From positions 47,975 through 111,974 of the forward strand of contig CALKMA010000006.1 of NCBI GenBank assembly GCA_937993755.1: DNA of 64,000 nucleotides, read 5' to 3'. Made by a program: the position numbers and the translations under genes. The notes beneath the pieces were generated by a model that made no database searches, was not told where the DNA came from, and saw nothing but the letters and a program-made list of their open reading frames with translations. The stretch's first letter is position 1; the number at the start of each line of letters is the position of its first letter. This document shows, one piece after another, positions 16,868 through 25,540 of the stretch. The stretch comes from HGM13233 sp900762805. Its GTDB lineage: Bacteria; Bacillota; Clostridia; Oscillospirales; Ruminococcaceae.

Positions 16868-17659
16868 CTATCCCGCGTACATTTTTCCGACGACCCAATT
16901 AGACAGGCGGCGGGGAAGCAGCTTGGACAGCAGCGCAAAGCTTTTATAGGAAAGCCCTATCGCAAGCAGCGGCCGGCTGCGCCGCTTCAGCGCGCAGCGC
17001 GCCACGAAGCGTCCGGCGGTCTCGGCCGACATGCCGCTCTTTTCATCGCGCTCCATGGTGGCGACCGAACGGGTGATGCGGCCGGTATAGGCGTCGTCGC
17101 CGGCGTCGGATTTGAGACGGGCGTCGGTAAAGCCGGTCGCGATGTCGCCGGGCATGACGGCGCAGACGGTGATGCCGAAGGGGCGCACCTCGTTCTGGAG
17201 CGCAAGGCTGTAGGAAAGAAGGGCCGATTTGCTCACCGAGTACCAGAGCTGAAAGGGGATGGGCAGGATACCGGCGATCGAGCTGAGAAAGACGATGCGG
17301 CCGCTGCCCTGCGCGCGCATATGCGGCAGGACGGCGCGCACCAGCCGGTCGGCTCCGAAAAGGTTGACCTCAAGCTGCCGGCGGGAGGCCTCAGGCAGGG
17401 TCGTTTCGGCAGCGCCGGAGATGCCCATGCCGGCGTTGTTGACAAGGATGTCGATGCGGCCGGCCTCTTCCATGACGCACGCCACGGCCTGCCGCACCTG
17501 CTCTTCGCTGGTGATGTCGCAGGTGACGTGCCGAACGCCCGGCTGCGGCTGCTCGCGGCGTGAGAATTCATAGACCAGACAACCGGCGCGGGCAAGGGCG
17601 GCCGCCGTGCAGCGCCCGATGCCGCTGCTGCCGCCCGTAACGATGGCGACCTTATTCAT
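16868..17659 (-). CDS. Short-chain dehydrogenase/reductase, ketosphinganine-reductase-like
   Basis: A 263-residue classical SDR with TGGSSGIG for NADP(H) binding, NNAG, catalytic Ser in FLSSIAG and the YSVSK motif. The C-terminus is hydrophobic and basic (SYKSFALLSKLLPRRLSNWVVGKMY), suggesting attachment to the membrane. It overlaps by eight bases the end of an alpha-oxoamine synthase gene that resembles serine palmitoyltransferase. That pairing suggests it reduces the ketone formed by its neighbour, as 3-ketosphinganine reductase does. This is inferred from context; the sequence alone says only SDR. Confidence 0.85.
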   Translation of the reverse strand: MNKVAIVTGGSSGIGRCTAAALARAGCLVYEFSRREQPQPGVRHVTCDITSEEQVRQAVACVMEEAGRIDILVNNAGMGISGAAETTLPEASRRQLEVNLFGADRLVRAVLPHMRAQGSGRIVFLSSIAGILPIPFQLWYSVSKSALLSYSLALQNEVRPFGITVCAVMPGDIATGFTDARLKSDAGDDAYTGRITRSVATMERDEKSGMSAETAGRFVARCALKRRSRPLLAIGLSYKSFALLSKLLPRRLSNWVVGKMYAG

Positions 17660-18833
17660 GGCTGTCTCCCAGCACGCGCCCGATGATCCCGACGGCCTCG
17701 TCGATGAGCGGCCTGGTCAGTGAAGCCATATAGCTGGTGCGCAGCAGGCAGGCGTTTGGCTCAGTGGCCGGCGGCAGCACCGGGTTGACATAGACGCCGG
17801 CGTCGTACAGCTCCTTGGCCCGGCGCAGCGTGTTTTCCATATCATAGGTGTAGATGGGGATGATGGGTGTGATGGAGTCGATGATGGGGATCTGCCGCGC
17901 CACCAGACCGGCGCGGGCGTAGGCGGCAAGGCTGAGCAGATGGTCGGGCAGCTCAGGGTGCGCCCTGAGATAGCGCAGCGAGGCCAGCGCCACGGCGCAG
18001 GCCGACGGCGGGATGGAGGCCGAGAAGATAAAGGGGCGGGACTTGTGCCGGACATATTCGCAGACGGCCTTTGAAGCCGCCATGTAGCCGCCGAGGCTGG
18101 CCAGCGATTTGGAAAAGGTGCCCATGATGATATCGACCCTGTCCTCAAGCCCGAAATAGCTGGCTGTGCCGCGGCCGCCCTCGCCGATGACGCCGAGGCC
18201 GTGGGCGTCATCCACCATGACGCGCGCGCCGTATTTTTCGGCCAGCGCCACGATCTCCGGCAGCTTGGCGATATCGCCGCCCATTGAAAATACGCCGTCG
18301 GTGACGATCAGGATGCCGCCGCTGCCGCCGCTGATCTTTTGCAGCGTGTGCTCCAGATCCGCCATGTCGGCGTGGCGGTAGCGCAGCATCCTGCCGTAGC
18401 TCAGCCGGCAGCCGTCGTAGATGCTGGCGTGGTTCTCGCGGTCGCAGACGACATAATCGCTGCGGCCGACCAGCGCGCTGATGATGCCGAGATTGGACTG
18501 AAAGCCGGTCGAAAAGGTGACGGCGTCCTCCTTCCGAACAAAATCAGCCAGCTCCTTTTCAAGCTCCAGATGCATCTCAAGGGTGCCGTTGAGGAAGCGG
18601 GAGCCGGAGCAGCCGGTGCCGTAGCGCTCAAAGGCCCGGATGCCGGCCTCGACCACCGACGGCTCGGTCGTCAGGCCGAGATAGTTGTTGGAGCCAAGCA
18701 TGATGCGGCGCTTGCCTTCCATGATGACCTCGGTGTCCTGCCGCGACTCAAGGGCGTGAAAATAGGGATAGATGCCCTTGGCGCGGTATTCGTCTGCCAG
18801 TGTGAAATCCGTACATTTTTTGAAAAGATCCAT
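17652..18833 (-). CDS. Alpha-oxoamine synthase, serine palmitoyltransferase-like
   Basis: A 393-residue PLP enzyme of the family that condenses an acyl thioester with an amino acid (8-amino-7-oxononanoate synthase, KBL, serine palmitoyltransferase). The PLP lysine is in GTFSKSLASLGGY; VMVDDAHGLGVIGEGGRG holds the cofactor Asp-His pair; YGTGCSGSRFLNGTLEMHLE is the substrate region. The N-terminal YRAKGIYPYFHALES and SGSRFLNGT resemble bacterial serine palmitoyltransferases such as that of Bacteroides more than BioF, and no biotin genes are near. Overlap with an SDR gene supports an acyl-amino-ketone pathway. AGGAGG precedes the start. Confidence 0.88.
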   Translation of the reverse strand: MDLFKKCTDFTLADEYRAKGIYPYFHALESRQDTEVIMEGKRRIMLGSNNYLGLTTEPSVVEAGIRAFERYGTGCSGSRFLNGTLEMHLELEKELADFVRKEDAVTFSTGFQSNLGIISALVGRSDYVVCDRENHASIYDGCRLSYGRMLRYRHADMADLEHTLQKISGGSGGILIVTDGVFSMGGDIAKLPEIVALAEKYGARVMVDDAHGLGVIGEGGRGTASYFGLEDRVDIIMGTFSKSLASLGGYMAASKAVCEYVRHKSRPFIFSASIPPSACAVALASLRYLRAHPELPDHLLSLAAYARAGLVARQIPIIDSITPIIPIYTYDMENTLRRAKELYDAGVYVNPVLPPATEPNACLLRTSYMASLTRPLIDEAVGIIGRVLGDSHE

Positions 18834-18955
18834 ATAAACCTCCTGCGCCGGACGGCGCTGTTATTCCGGGTCTGCGAAAGGCTTCTGCCGGTCGGTCCGG
18901 CCCACAGCCGCGCGGATATGAGCGGATAGCTGTTGTTTATCTAATCCTATGGATC

Positions 18956-18984
18956 ATCATATCACGTCAAATGGATTATGTCAA
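18956..18984 (-). promoter_or_regulatory. Sigma-A-type promoter for the oxoamine synthase/SDR operon
   Basis: Reading leftward, TTGACA (18984-18979) and TATGAT (18961-18956) are 17 bases apart, a near-consensus promoter about 120 bases before the start codon at 18833. Confidence 0.85.
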
Positions 18985-19005
18985 TAAAATTCATCCGACC
19001 GGAGC

Positions 19006-19034
19006 TTGAATGCCGGACAAAGTGATAGTATAAT
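19006..19034 (+). promoter_or_regulatory. Sigma-A-type promoter for the DUF1836 gene
   Basis: TTGAAT at 19006-19011 and TATAAT at 19029-19034 are 17 bases apart. The divergent promoter's -35 element lies only 21 bases to the left, so the two could compete or be controlled jointly. Confidence 0.85.
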
Positions 19035-19121
19035 ATAGGTAATGGCAAGCGGGCCGCCTTTGGCCGGCGCCGATGCGGGAAAGGAACGGCGGGCGCCGCT
19101 GCGCCGGAATGGGGGACACAC

Positions 19122-19721
19122 ATGAAATTCGACAAAGAGCTGATCGCCGGCAAGCTGCGCCGGTGGGAGAAATATCTCGGCAGCTACCGGCTGCCCGACT
19201 GGGAGGAGCTGCCGGATATCGGCCTGTATATGGAGCAGGTCGTGACGCTGCTCAAGGGCTATCTCAATTATCTGCCGCCTGAGCTGGAGGAGGAGCAGTT
19301 CATCACGCCGGCCGCCATCAACAACTATGTGCGCAAAAAGATCATGCCGGAGCCGGTCAGGAAAAAGTATTACCGCGTTCAGATCGCCTATCTCATCATG
19401 ATCTGCACCCTCAAGCACTGCCTGAGCATCCCGACCCTGCAGACGATGCTTCCGCGGGGGATGACAGAGGCCGAGGTCGAGCATACCTATACGGCCTATG
19501 TCAACCGCCATCGGATCGCTTCGGATTTCTATGTCCGTCAGGTGCGCGAGGCGGCCGCCGGTATCCTCGACCAGCAGTCGTATTCGGAGCTGGCTACCGA
19601 CGATACCACCGATCTGATCGTTTCGGCGGCTGTCATCAGCGGCTTTTCGCGGCTGCTGGCCGAAAAGCTGCTGCTGCTCGACGGCAAGACGCTGGAGACC
19701 GGCGGCAGCATCGAGTTTTGA
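19122..19721 (+). CDS. DUF1836 protein
   Basis: A 199-residue protein of the DUF1836 type common in Clostridia and Bacilli. The core is ITPAAINNYVRKKIMPEPVRKKYYRVQIAYLIMICTLK, which has a MerR-like winged-helix appearance: a helix-turn with basic residues, then YxRxQI. A DNA-binding regulator is therefore plausible, but no member's target is known to me. It is transcribed away from the oxoamine synthase operon from an adjacent promoter, making that operon a candidate target. Confidence 0.8.
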   Translation: MKFDKELIAGKLRRWEKYLGSYRLPDWEELPDIGLYMEQVVTLLKGYLNYLPPELEEEQFITPAAINNYVRKKIMPEPVRKKYYRVQIAYLIMICTLKHCLSIPTLQTMLPRGMTEAEVEHTYTAYVNRHRIASDFYVRQVREAAAGILDQQSYSELATDDTTDLIVSAAVISGFSRLLAEKLLLLDGKTLETGGSIEF

Positions 19722-19812
19722 GTGCCCCGCTTGGCCGGAAACGGCTGCCGGCGCCCCGATCGGGCTTGCCCGTGCCGGAGCGGTCCGGCGCCCGACAATG
19801 ATTTTCAACGGC

Positions 19813-19866
19813 AAACACCCCCGCCGCCATGCTTTCCGTATGGCTTCGGGGGTGTCCTTTGATTTT
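19813..19866 (+). terminator. Intrinsic terminator after the DUF1836 gene
   Basis: ACACCCCCG at 19815-19823 pairs with CGGGGGTGT at 19847-19855, with an inner CCAT/ATGG stem; it is followed by CCTTTGATTTT. Confidence 0.7.
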
Positions 19867-19948
19867 GGAGCGGGCAGGGCACTCCCGCGGCGGGCGGGGC
19901 GCTTTGCCGCCGGACTGTAGGATGCTTTATCGCGCCGCAGACGGGCCT

Positions 19949-20303
19949 GCGGCGGCCTCATGAAATACGGCTTTATATCGGAATGTCCGCCGCCCGGCCA
20001 AAGCAGCGTAAGCCCGGAACGCTTTCGGTACGCCGGAGCCGCGAGCCTTCAGGCGGCTTGCCCGCCGGCTCAGCTTTCTCAGCAAAGCACCGGCTCCGAA
20101 TGGCAAAGCGGGGGAGCGCCGTTCCGGCCCGCGGCGGCCTCATGAAATACGGCTTTATATCGGAATGTCCGCCGCCCGGCCAAAGCAGCGTAAGCCCGGA
20201 ACGCTTTCGGTACGCCGGAGCCGCGAGCCTTCAGGCGGCTTGCCCGCCGGCTCAGCTTTCTCTGCAAAGCACCGGCTCCGAATGGCAAAGCGGGGGAGCG
20301 CCG
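19949..20303. repeat. 182-bp tandem repeat, two copies
   Basis: A segment starting GCGGCGGCCTCATGAAATAC occurs at 19949 and again at 20131, exactly 182 bases on. The copies run to 20130 and about 20303 and differ at only a base or two (CTCAGC versus CTCTGC in the middle). The sequences at the outer edges (GCCGCAGACGGGCC and GCCGCAAACGGGC) are also similar to each other, hinting at a third, decayed unit boundary. The frames open through the repeats give no recognisable protein. Confidence 0.95.
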
Positions 20304-20323
20304 CAAACGGGCTTACACGCCGG

Positions 20324-21844
20324 CTATCCGCGCTCCCAGTATTTGCTGTCAAGCGCCCGGAACTGCACGGCCGACGCGATATGCCGCTTTTCGATGGTTT
20401 CGCAGCCCTCCAGATCGGCAATGGTGCGCGCCGTTTTGAGCAGCTTGCTGTGGGCGCGGGCCGACATCGACAGCCGCTCAAAGGCACTTTGCATGAACCG
20501 CTCGGCTTCGGGCGTCAGCCGGCAGAACCTTTTGATCAGCGCCGGCGGGATGTGGGCGTTCAGCTCAAAGCCCAGCCCCGCGTAGCGGGCCTTCTGCCGC
20601 GCGCGGGCGGCCACCACCCGCTTCAGGATATCGGCGCTGCTTTCGCCCGCGCTGCCGGTCAGTGTGGCGTAATCGACGGCGGGCACCTCGACGTGCATAT
20701 CGATGCGGTCGAGCAGCGGGCCGGAGACGCGGCCGAGATAGCGCTCAATCTGGTAGGGGGCGCAGGTGCATTTTTTCTTGGGGTTGCCGAAGTTGCCGCA
20801 GGGACAGGGGTTCATGGCGGCGACCAGCATGACCGAGCAGGGGTAGGTGTAGGCGCCATAGGCGCGCGACAGCGTGACGCAGCCGTTTTCCAGCGGCTGG
20901 CGCAGCGAATCGAGCGTGCTGCGCGGGAATTCGGGCAGCTCGTCCAGAAACAGAACGCCGCAGTTGGCCTTTGATATTTCGCCCGGCAGCGGCACCGTGC
21001 CGCCGCCGATCAGCCCCACGGTAGAGGCCGTGTGGTGCGGCGCGCGGTAGGGGCGTGTGGTGATGAGCGACCGCCCGGAAAGCTCGCCTGCGGCCGAATA
21101 GATCTTGGTGACCTCAATGGCCTCGTCATAGTCGAGCGGCGGCAGGATGGTGGGCATACGCTCGGCCAGCATGCTCTTGCCGCTGCCGGCCGGGCCGATC
21201 AGCAGGACATTGTGGCCGCCGGCTGCGGCGATCTCCATGGCGAGGCGGGCGCGGTACTGCCCCTTGACATCGGAAAAATCGACGCCGTAGCTGACCGGCA
21301 TGGCTGAAAAATCGGGGCGCGGCTGTCGGGCCAGCGGCTGCTCGCCGCGCAGATGGTGCAGCACGTCGGCGGCGTGGGCGGCGCCGTAGACCTCGACGTC
21401 GGCAAAGGCGGCCTCGCCGGCGTTTTCAAGCGGCACAAAGAGCCGCCTGACACCCGCCGCGGCCGCAGCCTGTGCAATGGAAATAGCTCCGCTGACGGGA
21501 CGCAGCTCGCCGTTCAGCCCCAGCTCGCCGACAAAGGCACAGTCGGCCGTATCGCAGCACAGCTCGCCCGATGCCTTGGCGACGGCCAGCAGGATGGGAA
21601 GGTCGAAGGCGGGGCCGGACTTGCGCACGTCGGCCGGGGCAAGATTGACCGTGACCTTGGCGGTCGGGAAATTGAGACCGCAGTTTTTGGCCGCGAAGCG
21701 GACGCGGTCCTTGGATTCCGACACCGAGGCGTCGGGCAGGCCGACGATGTCGAACGACGGAAAGCCTCGCGCCGTGTCGGCCTCTGCCTTCACCTCATAG
21801 CCGTTGAGCCCGAAAACGCCGAATGTCCTGATATCAGCATACAT
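20324..21844 (-). CDS. comM: YifB/ComM-type AAA+ Mg-chelatase-like ATPase
   Basis: A 506-residue member of the YifB/ComM family. The N-terminal third is the Lon-like fold characteristic of the family (VKAEADTARGFPSFDIVGLPD, SESKDRVRFAAKNCG). Next is an AAA+ ATPase with Walker A LLIGPAGSGKSMLAERMP, Walker B GVLFLDELPEF, and a Cys-rich insert (MNPCPCGNFGNPKKKCTC) typical of these proteins. ComM in naturally competent bacteria is a helicase that helps branch migration of incoming DNA; the role in Clostridia is untested. The start at 21844 (MYADIRTFGVFG) has GGCGGTG upstream. Confidence 0.93.
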   Translation of the reverse strand: MYADIRTFGVFGLNGYEVKAEADTARGFPSFDIVGLPDASVSESKDRVRFAAKNCGLNFPTAKVTVNLAPADVRKSGPAFDLPILLAVAKASGELCCDTADCAFVGELGLNGELRPVSGAISIAQAAAAAGVRRLFVPLENAGEAAFADVEVYGAAHAADVLHHLRGEQPLARQPRPDFSAMPVSYGVDFSDVKGQYRARLAMEIAAAGGHNVLLIGPAGSGKSMLAERMPTILPPLDYDEAIEVTKIYSAAGELSGRSLITTRPYRAPHHTASTVGLIGGGTVPLPGEISKANCGVLFLDELPEFPRSTLDSLRQPLENGCVTLSRAYGAYTYPCSVMLVAAMNPCPCGNFGNPKKKCTCAPYQIERYLGRVSGPLLDRIDMHVEVPAVDYATLTGSAGESSADILKRVVAARARQKARYAGLGFELNAHIPPALIKRFCRLTPEAERFMQSAFERLSMSARAHSKLLKTARTIADLEGCETIEKRHIASAVQFRALDSKYWERG

Positions 21845-21975
21845 ATCTGTCACCGCCAAAATATTTCTTCTCTTTAATGATAGCAAAAAATCACAAAAAT
21901 ACAAGTTGTTGTGGCGCAAAAGATACTTCTATGGTAAAATAGAGCCAAGAACAACGATAACAGGAGGGTTTCACG

Positions 21976-23685
21976 TTGGATTATAAAGAACGCGCACAGG
22001 AATGGATAGCCAAAGCGGCCGATCCGGCCCTGAAGGCTGAGCTGGCGGCGATAGCCGGCGATGACAACGAGCTGAAGGAGCGCTTTGTCAATGAAATGAG
22101 CTTTGGTACAGCCGGTATCCGCGGCAAGATGGGTGTCGGCGTCTCCCGCATGAACATCTATACCGTCCGCCGCGTCACACAGGGGCTGGCCGATCATATC
22201 AACGGCGTGTATGGGGGCGGCAGTGTCGCCGTTTCCTATGACACCCGCCACAACAGCGAGCTGTTTGCCCATGAGACGGCCGAGGTGCTGGCCGCCAATG
22301 GCATCGGCGTCGCCATTTACCCCACGGCCGAGCCGACGCCCATGCTTTCCTTCGCTGTGCGGCAGCTTGGTTGCACGATGGGCGTTATGATAACGGCCTC
22401 ACACAATCCGGCGGCCTACAACGGCTACAAGGTCTTTGACGGCAACGGCTGTCAGATCACCGAGAGCGACGCCGATCTCATCCTGCACTGCATCGAGCGC
22501 CTCGATTATTTCGACGGCATCCGCCATCAGCCCATTGACTGGCAGAACGTGCCGGCTGAGGTGCTGGTGATCGGCCGGCGCGTGGTGGAGGAATACCACC
22601 GCGCCGTGCTGGCCGCCTGTGTTGAGACAAAGCCGGCGCTGCTTGAAAAGCTGAAGGTGGCCTATACGCCGCTTCACGGCACCGGTTACCGCCATGTGAC
22701 GGCGCTGCTGGAGCAGATCGGCGTCAGGCAGCTGCATATCGTCGAGGAGCAGCGCGAGCCGGACGGTGATTTTACGACCTGCGAATATCCCAATCCCGAA
22801 ACGGCGGCGGCGCTTGAGCGCGGCATTGCGCTGATGCTGGAGCAGCAGTGTGATATCCTGCTGGCCACCGACCCCGACGCCGACCGCATCGGCGTGGCCG
22901 TGCGGCAGGGGAACGAGGCAAGGATCTTGACGGGGAACGACATCGGCGCGCTGCTGCTGGATTACATCATCCGCGCCCGCCAGGCCGACGGTACGCTGCC
23001 GGCCCGGCCCGTCGCCGTGCGAAGCATGGTTTCGACGGCGCTGGCAGACCGCATCGCCGAAAAGGCAGGCGTTGAGCTGCGCTGCGTGCTGACCGGCTTC
23101 AAATACATCGGTGAGCAGATCCACCTGCTGGAGCAGGCGGGCGAGCAGGAGCGCTTCATCTTCGGCTTTGAGGAGAGCTGCGGTTATCTTTCGGGCGAAT
23201 ATGTGCGCGATAAGGACGCCCAGAACGCCGCCGTGCTCATCGCCGGCATGGCGGCGGCCTGCAAGAAGCAGGGGCGGACGCTGGCCGACGCGCTGGAGGA
23301 GCTTTACCGCACGTTCGGTTACTATAAAACGCGGACCATCAGCTTTTCCTTCGAGGGCCTGAGCGGGGCCAGGGTCATGGCCGATAAGATGGCCGCCTTC
23401 CGCAGACAGGCACCGGCGCAGCTGGCCGGCCGTGCCATCGTCGGCACTGCCGACTATCAGACAGGCATCCGCCGCAGCGCGGCGCTCGGCACCGAGACCC
23501 CCATCGGCCTGCCGAAGTCCGATATCATTGAGTGGGATCTTGCGGGCGGCGGGCGCGTTATCGTGCGGCCGTCGGGCACCGAGCCGAAGATCAAGGTTTA
23601 TCTGATGGCGGCCGAGCCGAGCGAGGAGCAGTCAAAGGCTCTGATCGATGCGCTCGAAAAGGAGCTGACAGGAGAAATGGCATAG
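21976..23685 (+). CDS. pgcA: Phospho-sugar mutase (phosphoglucomutase/phosphomannomutase family)
   Basis: A 569-residue alpha-D-phosphohexomutase that would interconvert glucose-1-phosphate and glucose-6-phosphate, or mannose phosphates. All four family motifs are visible: GTAGIRGKMGVG, the phosphoserine loop TASHNPAAYNGYK, metal loop DPDADRIG, sugar loop GFEESCGYL, and phosphate-binding RPSGTEPKIKVY. The length matches PgcA-type enzymes of Firmicutes. It starts with TTG at 21976, well supported by AGGAGGG at 21961-21967. With the glycogen operon elsewhere in the window it could supply glucose-1-phosphate. Confidence 0.92.
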   Translation: MDYKERAQEWIAKAADPALKAELAAIAGDDNELKERFVNEMSFGTAGIRGKMGVGVSRMNIYTVRRVTQGLADHINGVYGGGSVAVSYDTRHNSELFAHETAEVLAANGIGVAIYPTAEPTPMLSFAVRQLGCTMGVMITASHNPAAYNGYKVFDGNGCQITESDADLILHCIERLDYFDGIRHQPIDWQNVPAEVLVIGRRVVEEYHRAVLAACVETKPALLEKLKVAYTPLHGTGYRHVTALLEQIGVRQLHIVEEQREPDGDFTTCEYPNPETAAALERGIALMLEQQCDILLATDPDADRIGVAVRQGNEARILTGNDIGALLLDYIIRARQADGTLPARPVAVRSMVSTALADRIAEKAGVELRCVLTGFKYIGEQIHLLEQAGEQERFIFGFEESCGYLSGEYVRDKDAQNAAVLIAGMAAACKKQGRTLADALEELYRTFGYYKTRTISFSFEGLSGARVMADKMAAFRRQAPAQLAGRAIVGTADYQTGIRRSAALGTETPIGLPKSDIIEWDLAGGGRVIVRPSGTEPKIKVYLMAAEPSEEQSKALIDALEKELTGEMA

Positions 23686-24007
23686 CCGCCGCGCCCCGCG
23701 CGCCGCGCGCTTGTCCGAGCGTGCGCGGCGGAGGCAAAGGAGCATATGTTTTCAGACCGCGCTTTGTGGCGTGTGCCCGGCCGGGCATGGAGAGCGGGCG
23801 GAGGCCGCGTGACGCGGGCCGCGCCCCGTGAGGCAGGCGCTTGCCTGAGCCGCCGGAAACAGCGCCCGGCCCGGCGCCGGCTTATAACTTTGGCTCTTTA
23901 TGAGCCGGCCGCGCCGCCGGGCCTTTGCTGCCGGCGGCAGCCCTGTCAGCGCCACTGCCGCGCCGCCGGAGCCGTCACGAAAAGTTTCCGCCCGCCGCGC
24001 AAAACGG
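23686..24007. other. GC-rich interval without genes
   Basis: About 320 bases with very high GC near 23690-23730. Open frames give Arg/Ala/Pro-rich low-complexity products only. No terminator with a clear T-run was found for the mutase gene. Confidence 0.4.
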
Positions 24008-24035
24008 TTGAAACCGGTCGGGAATGTGATATAAT
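24008..24035 (+). promoter_or_regulatory. Sigma-A-type promoter of nagA
   Basis: TTGAAA at 24008-24013 and TATAAT at 24030-24035, 16-base spacer, about 40 bases before the start codon. Confidence 0.8.
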
Positions 24036-24073
24036 AATGTTATAACAAATTCTTCGGGGAGGATCTTTACCAT

Positions 24074-25186
24074 ATGATCATCAAAAATGCGAACGTGTTT
24101 CTGCTCGACCGTTTTGAAAAGGCCGACATCAAGCTCGAAGGCGACCGTATTGTCGGCGTCGGTCATTTTGAGGGCGATGGGATCGACGCCGAGGGTCTTT
24201 ACGCCGTGCCAGGCTTTGTTGATATCCATATCCATGGAGCCGATGACTATGATTTCTGCGATGCGACGGTCGAGGGCCTCGGCCGGATGGCCCGTTACCT
24301 CGGCAAAAAGGGCGTGACGTCCTTCCTTGCCACCTCGCTGACCGTCGGGGAGGACACGCTGATGGCCGGCTGCCGCGCCGTCCGCGCGTTCCGTGAGCTT
24401 GAGCCTGAGCCGGGCGCCGCTGTCCTTCGCGGCATCAACATGGAGGGCCCTTACATCAACCCAGCCAAAAAGGGCGCGCAGCCGCTCGAATTCGTCGTGC
24501 GCCCCGATTATGAGCAGTTCCGCCGCCTCAACGAGGCCAGCGGCGGCGTCATCAAGCTGTGCGACATTGCCCCGGAGGTCGAAGGATCCAAAGAATTCAT
24601 GGAAAAGGCCAGGGGGGAGACGGTCATCAGCATCGCCCACACCGCGGCCAACTATGATCAGGCCGTTGAGGCGCTGCACAACGGCGCCACGCACATCACG
24701 CATCTTTACAATGCCATGAACGGCCTTGGCCATCGCGAGCCGGGCGTCGTCGGGGCGGCGGCCGATTATGCCGAATATGCCGAGCTGATCACCGACGGTC
24801 TGCACGTCCATCCCGCTGCCGTCCGCGCCGCTTTCAAGCTGCTGGGCTACAAGCGCATCTGCATCATCAGCGACGCGCTGCGCGCCATGGGCATGGCCGA
24901 CGGTGCGTATGAGCTGGGCGGCCACACCATCATCGTGAAGGACGGTCTGGCCCGCCTGACTGACGGCACCATCGCCGGCGGCTGCAACCCTGTTTCCGAA
25001 AATGTCCGCCGCGCCATCAGCTTTGGCATCGACCCTGTCGAGGCCATTTACAGCGGCACCGTCAGTCCGGCCAAGTCGGTCGGTCTGTTCGACGAGGTCG
25101 GCAGCATCGAGCCGGGCAAGCGCGCCGATATCGTGCTGATGAATCCCGACTTCACCGTTGAGCGTGTCATCATCGGCGGGAAATAA
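24074..25186 (+). CDS. nagA: N-acetylglucosamine-6-phosphate deacetylase
   Basis: A 370-residue amidohydrolase giving glucosamine-6-phosphate and acetate from GlcNAc-6-phosphate in cell-wall recycling and amino-sugar use. The metal and catalytic positions are visible: HIHG after the first beta strand, Glu in GINMEGPYINP, His in SIAHTAANYDQA, His in THITHLYNAMNG and catalytic Asp in IISDALRAMG. The family's ending RADIVLMNPDFTVERVIIGG is present. It is a single-gene unit with its own promoter and a strong terminator; nagB is not in the window. Confidence 0.95.
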   Translation: MIIKNANVFLLDRFEKADIKLEGDRIVGVGHFEGDGIDAEGLYAVPGFVDIHIHGADDYDFCDATVEGLGRMARYLGKKGVTSFLATSLTVGEDTLMAGCRAVRAFRELEPEPGAAVLRGINMEGPYINPAKKGAQPLEFVVRPDYEQFRRLNEASGGVIKLCDIAPEVEGSKEFMEKARGETVISIAHTAANYDQAVEALHNGATHITHLYNAMNGLGHREPGVVGAAADYAEYAELITDGLHVHPAAVRAAFKLLGYKRICIISDALRAMGMADGAYELGGHTIIVKDGLARLTDGTIAGGCNPVSENVRRAISFGIDPVEAIYSGTVSPAKSVGLFDEVGSIEPGKRADIVLMNPDFTVERVIIGGK

Positions 25187-25211
25187 ACAATACCGGCGAT
25201 ATATCAGCTGA

Positions 25212-25250
25212 AAGAGCGGCTCCCCTGCCCGGCAGGGGAGCCGCTCTTGG
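25212..25250 (+). terminator. Intrinsic terminator of nagA
   Basis: A stem of about 17 bp (AAGAGCGGCTCCCCTGC and its complement) spans 25212-25248, 25 bases after the nagA stop; the T-run is short (TT). Confidence 0.8.
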
Positions 25251-25319
25251 CGTTGGAGGGATAGAGACGCGCGGCCGCCTTGCGCGTTGGCGGTCAGGCG
25301 AGACGCGGATCCGGGGGAC

Positions 25320-25540
25320 AGTTGCCCCGCGCCGCCAGAGCCCGTTGTCTAAGGAGAGGATAGCCATATCAGCGCTTTTTGACGATCATCCCGCGCCGGT
25401 ACAGCCCACTGTCTAATAAGTAAGGAGAGAACAGCCATATTGACGCTTTTTGACGGTCATCCCGCGCCGGCGCAGCCCGCCGCCTAATAGGAGAAAAGAG
25501 TTATGTCGGCGCTTTTTGACGATCATCCCGCGCCGGTACG
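25320..25540 (+). repeat. Degenerate tandem repeat, units of 71 and 66 bp, each with an RBS and tiny ORF
   Basis: Three units start at 25351, 25422 and 25488, with a partial one before (about 25320-25350). Each has AAGGAGAG or AGGAGAA, then about eight bases on a start-like codon (ATA, ATA or TTG, and ATG), then a conserved coding-like core reading ALFDDHPAPV or TLFDGHPAPA. In the first two, TAA follows 16 codons in; the third reads on. Spacing differs by a five-base deletion after the second TAA. Divergence is noticeably greater than in the other tandem repeats of this window, so the array is older. Confidence 0.85.

Noticed and set aside
17652..18833. BioF (biotin synthesis) assignment
   Set aside because: The alpha-oxoamine synthase resembles serine palmitoyltransferase more and has no biotin genes nearby, though BioF cannot be fully excluded by eye.
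19983..20585. Open frames running through the 182-bp repeats
   Set aside because: They simply repeat the same translated unit and then run antisense into comM; no ribosome site or known domain.
21928..21940. Promoter for the phosphosugar mutase (TAAAAT near 21933)
   Set aside because: A plausible -10 element exists but no acceptable -35 lies at 16-18 bases, so it is not listed.
25320..25540. CRISPR array
   Set aside because: Units are 66-71 bp, contiguous and degenerate, without constant repeats separated by unique spacers.
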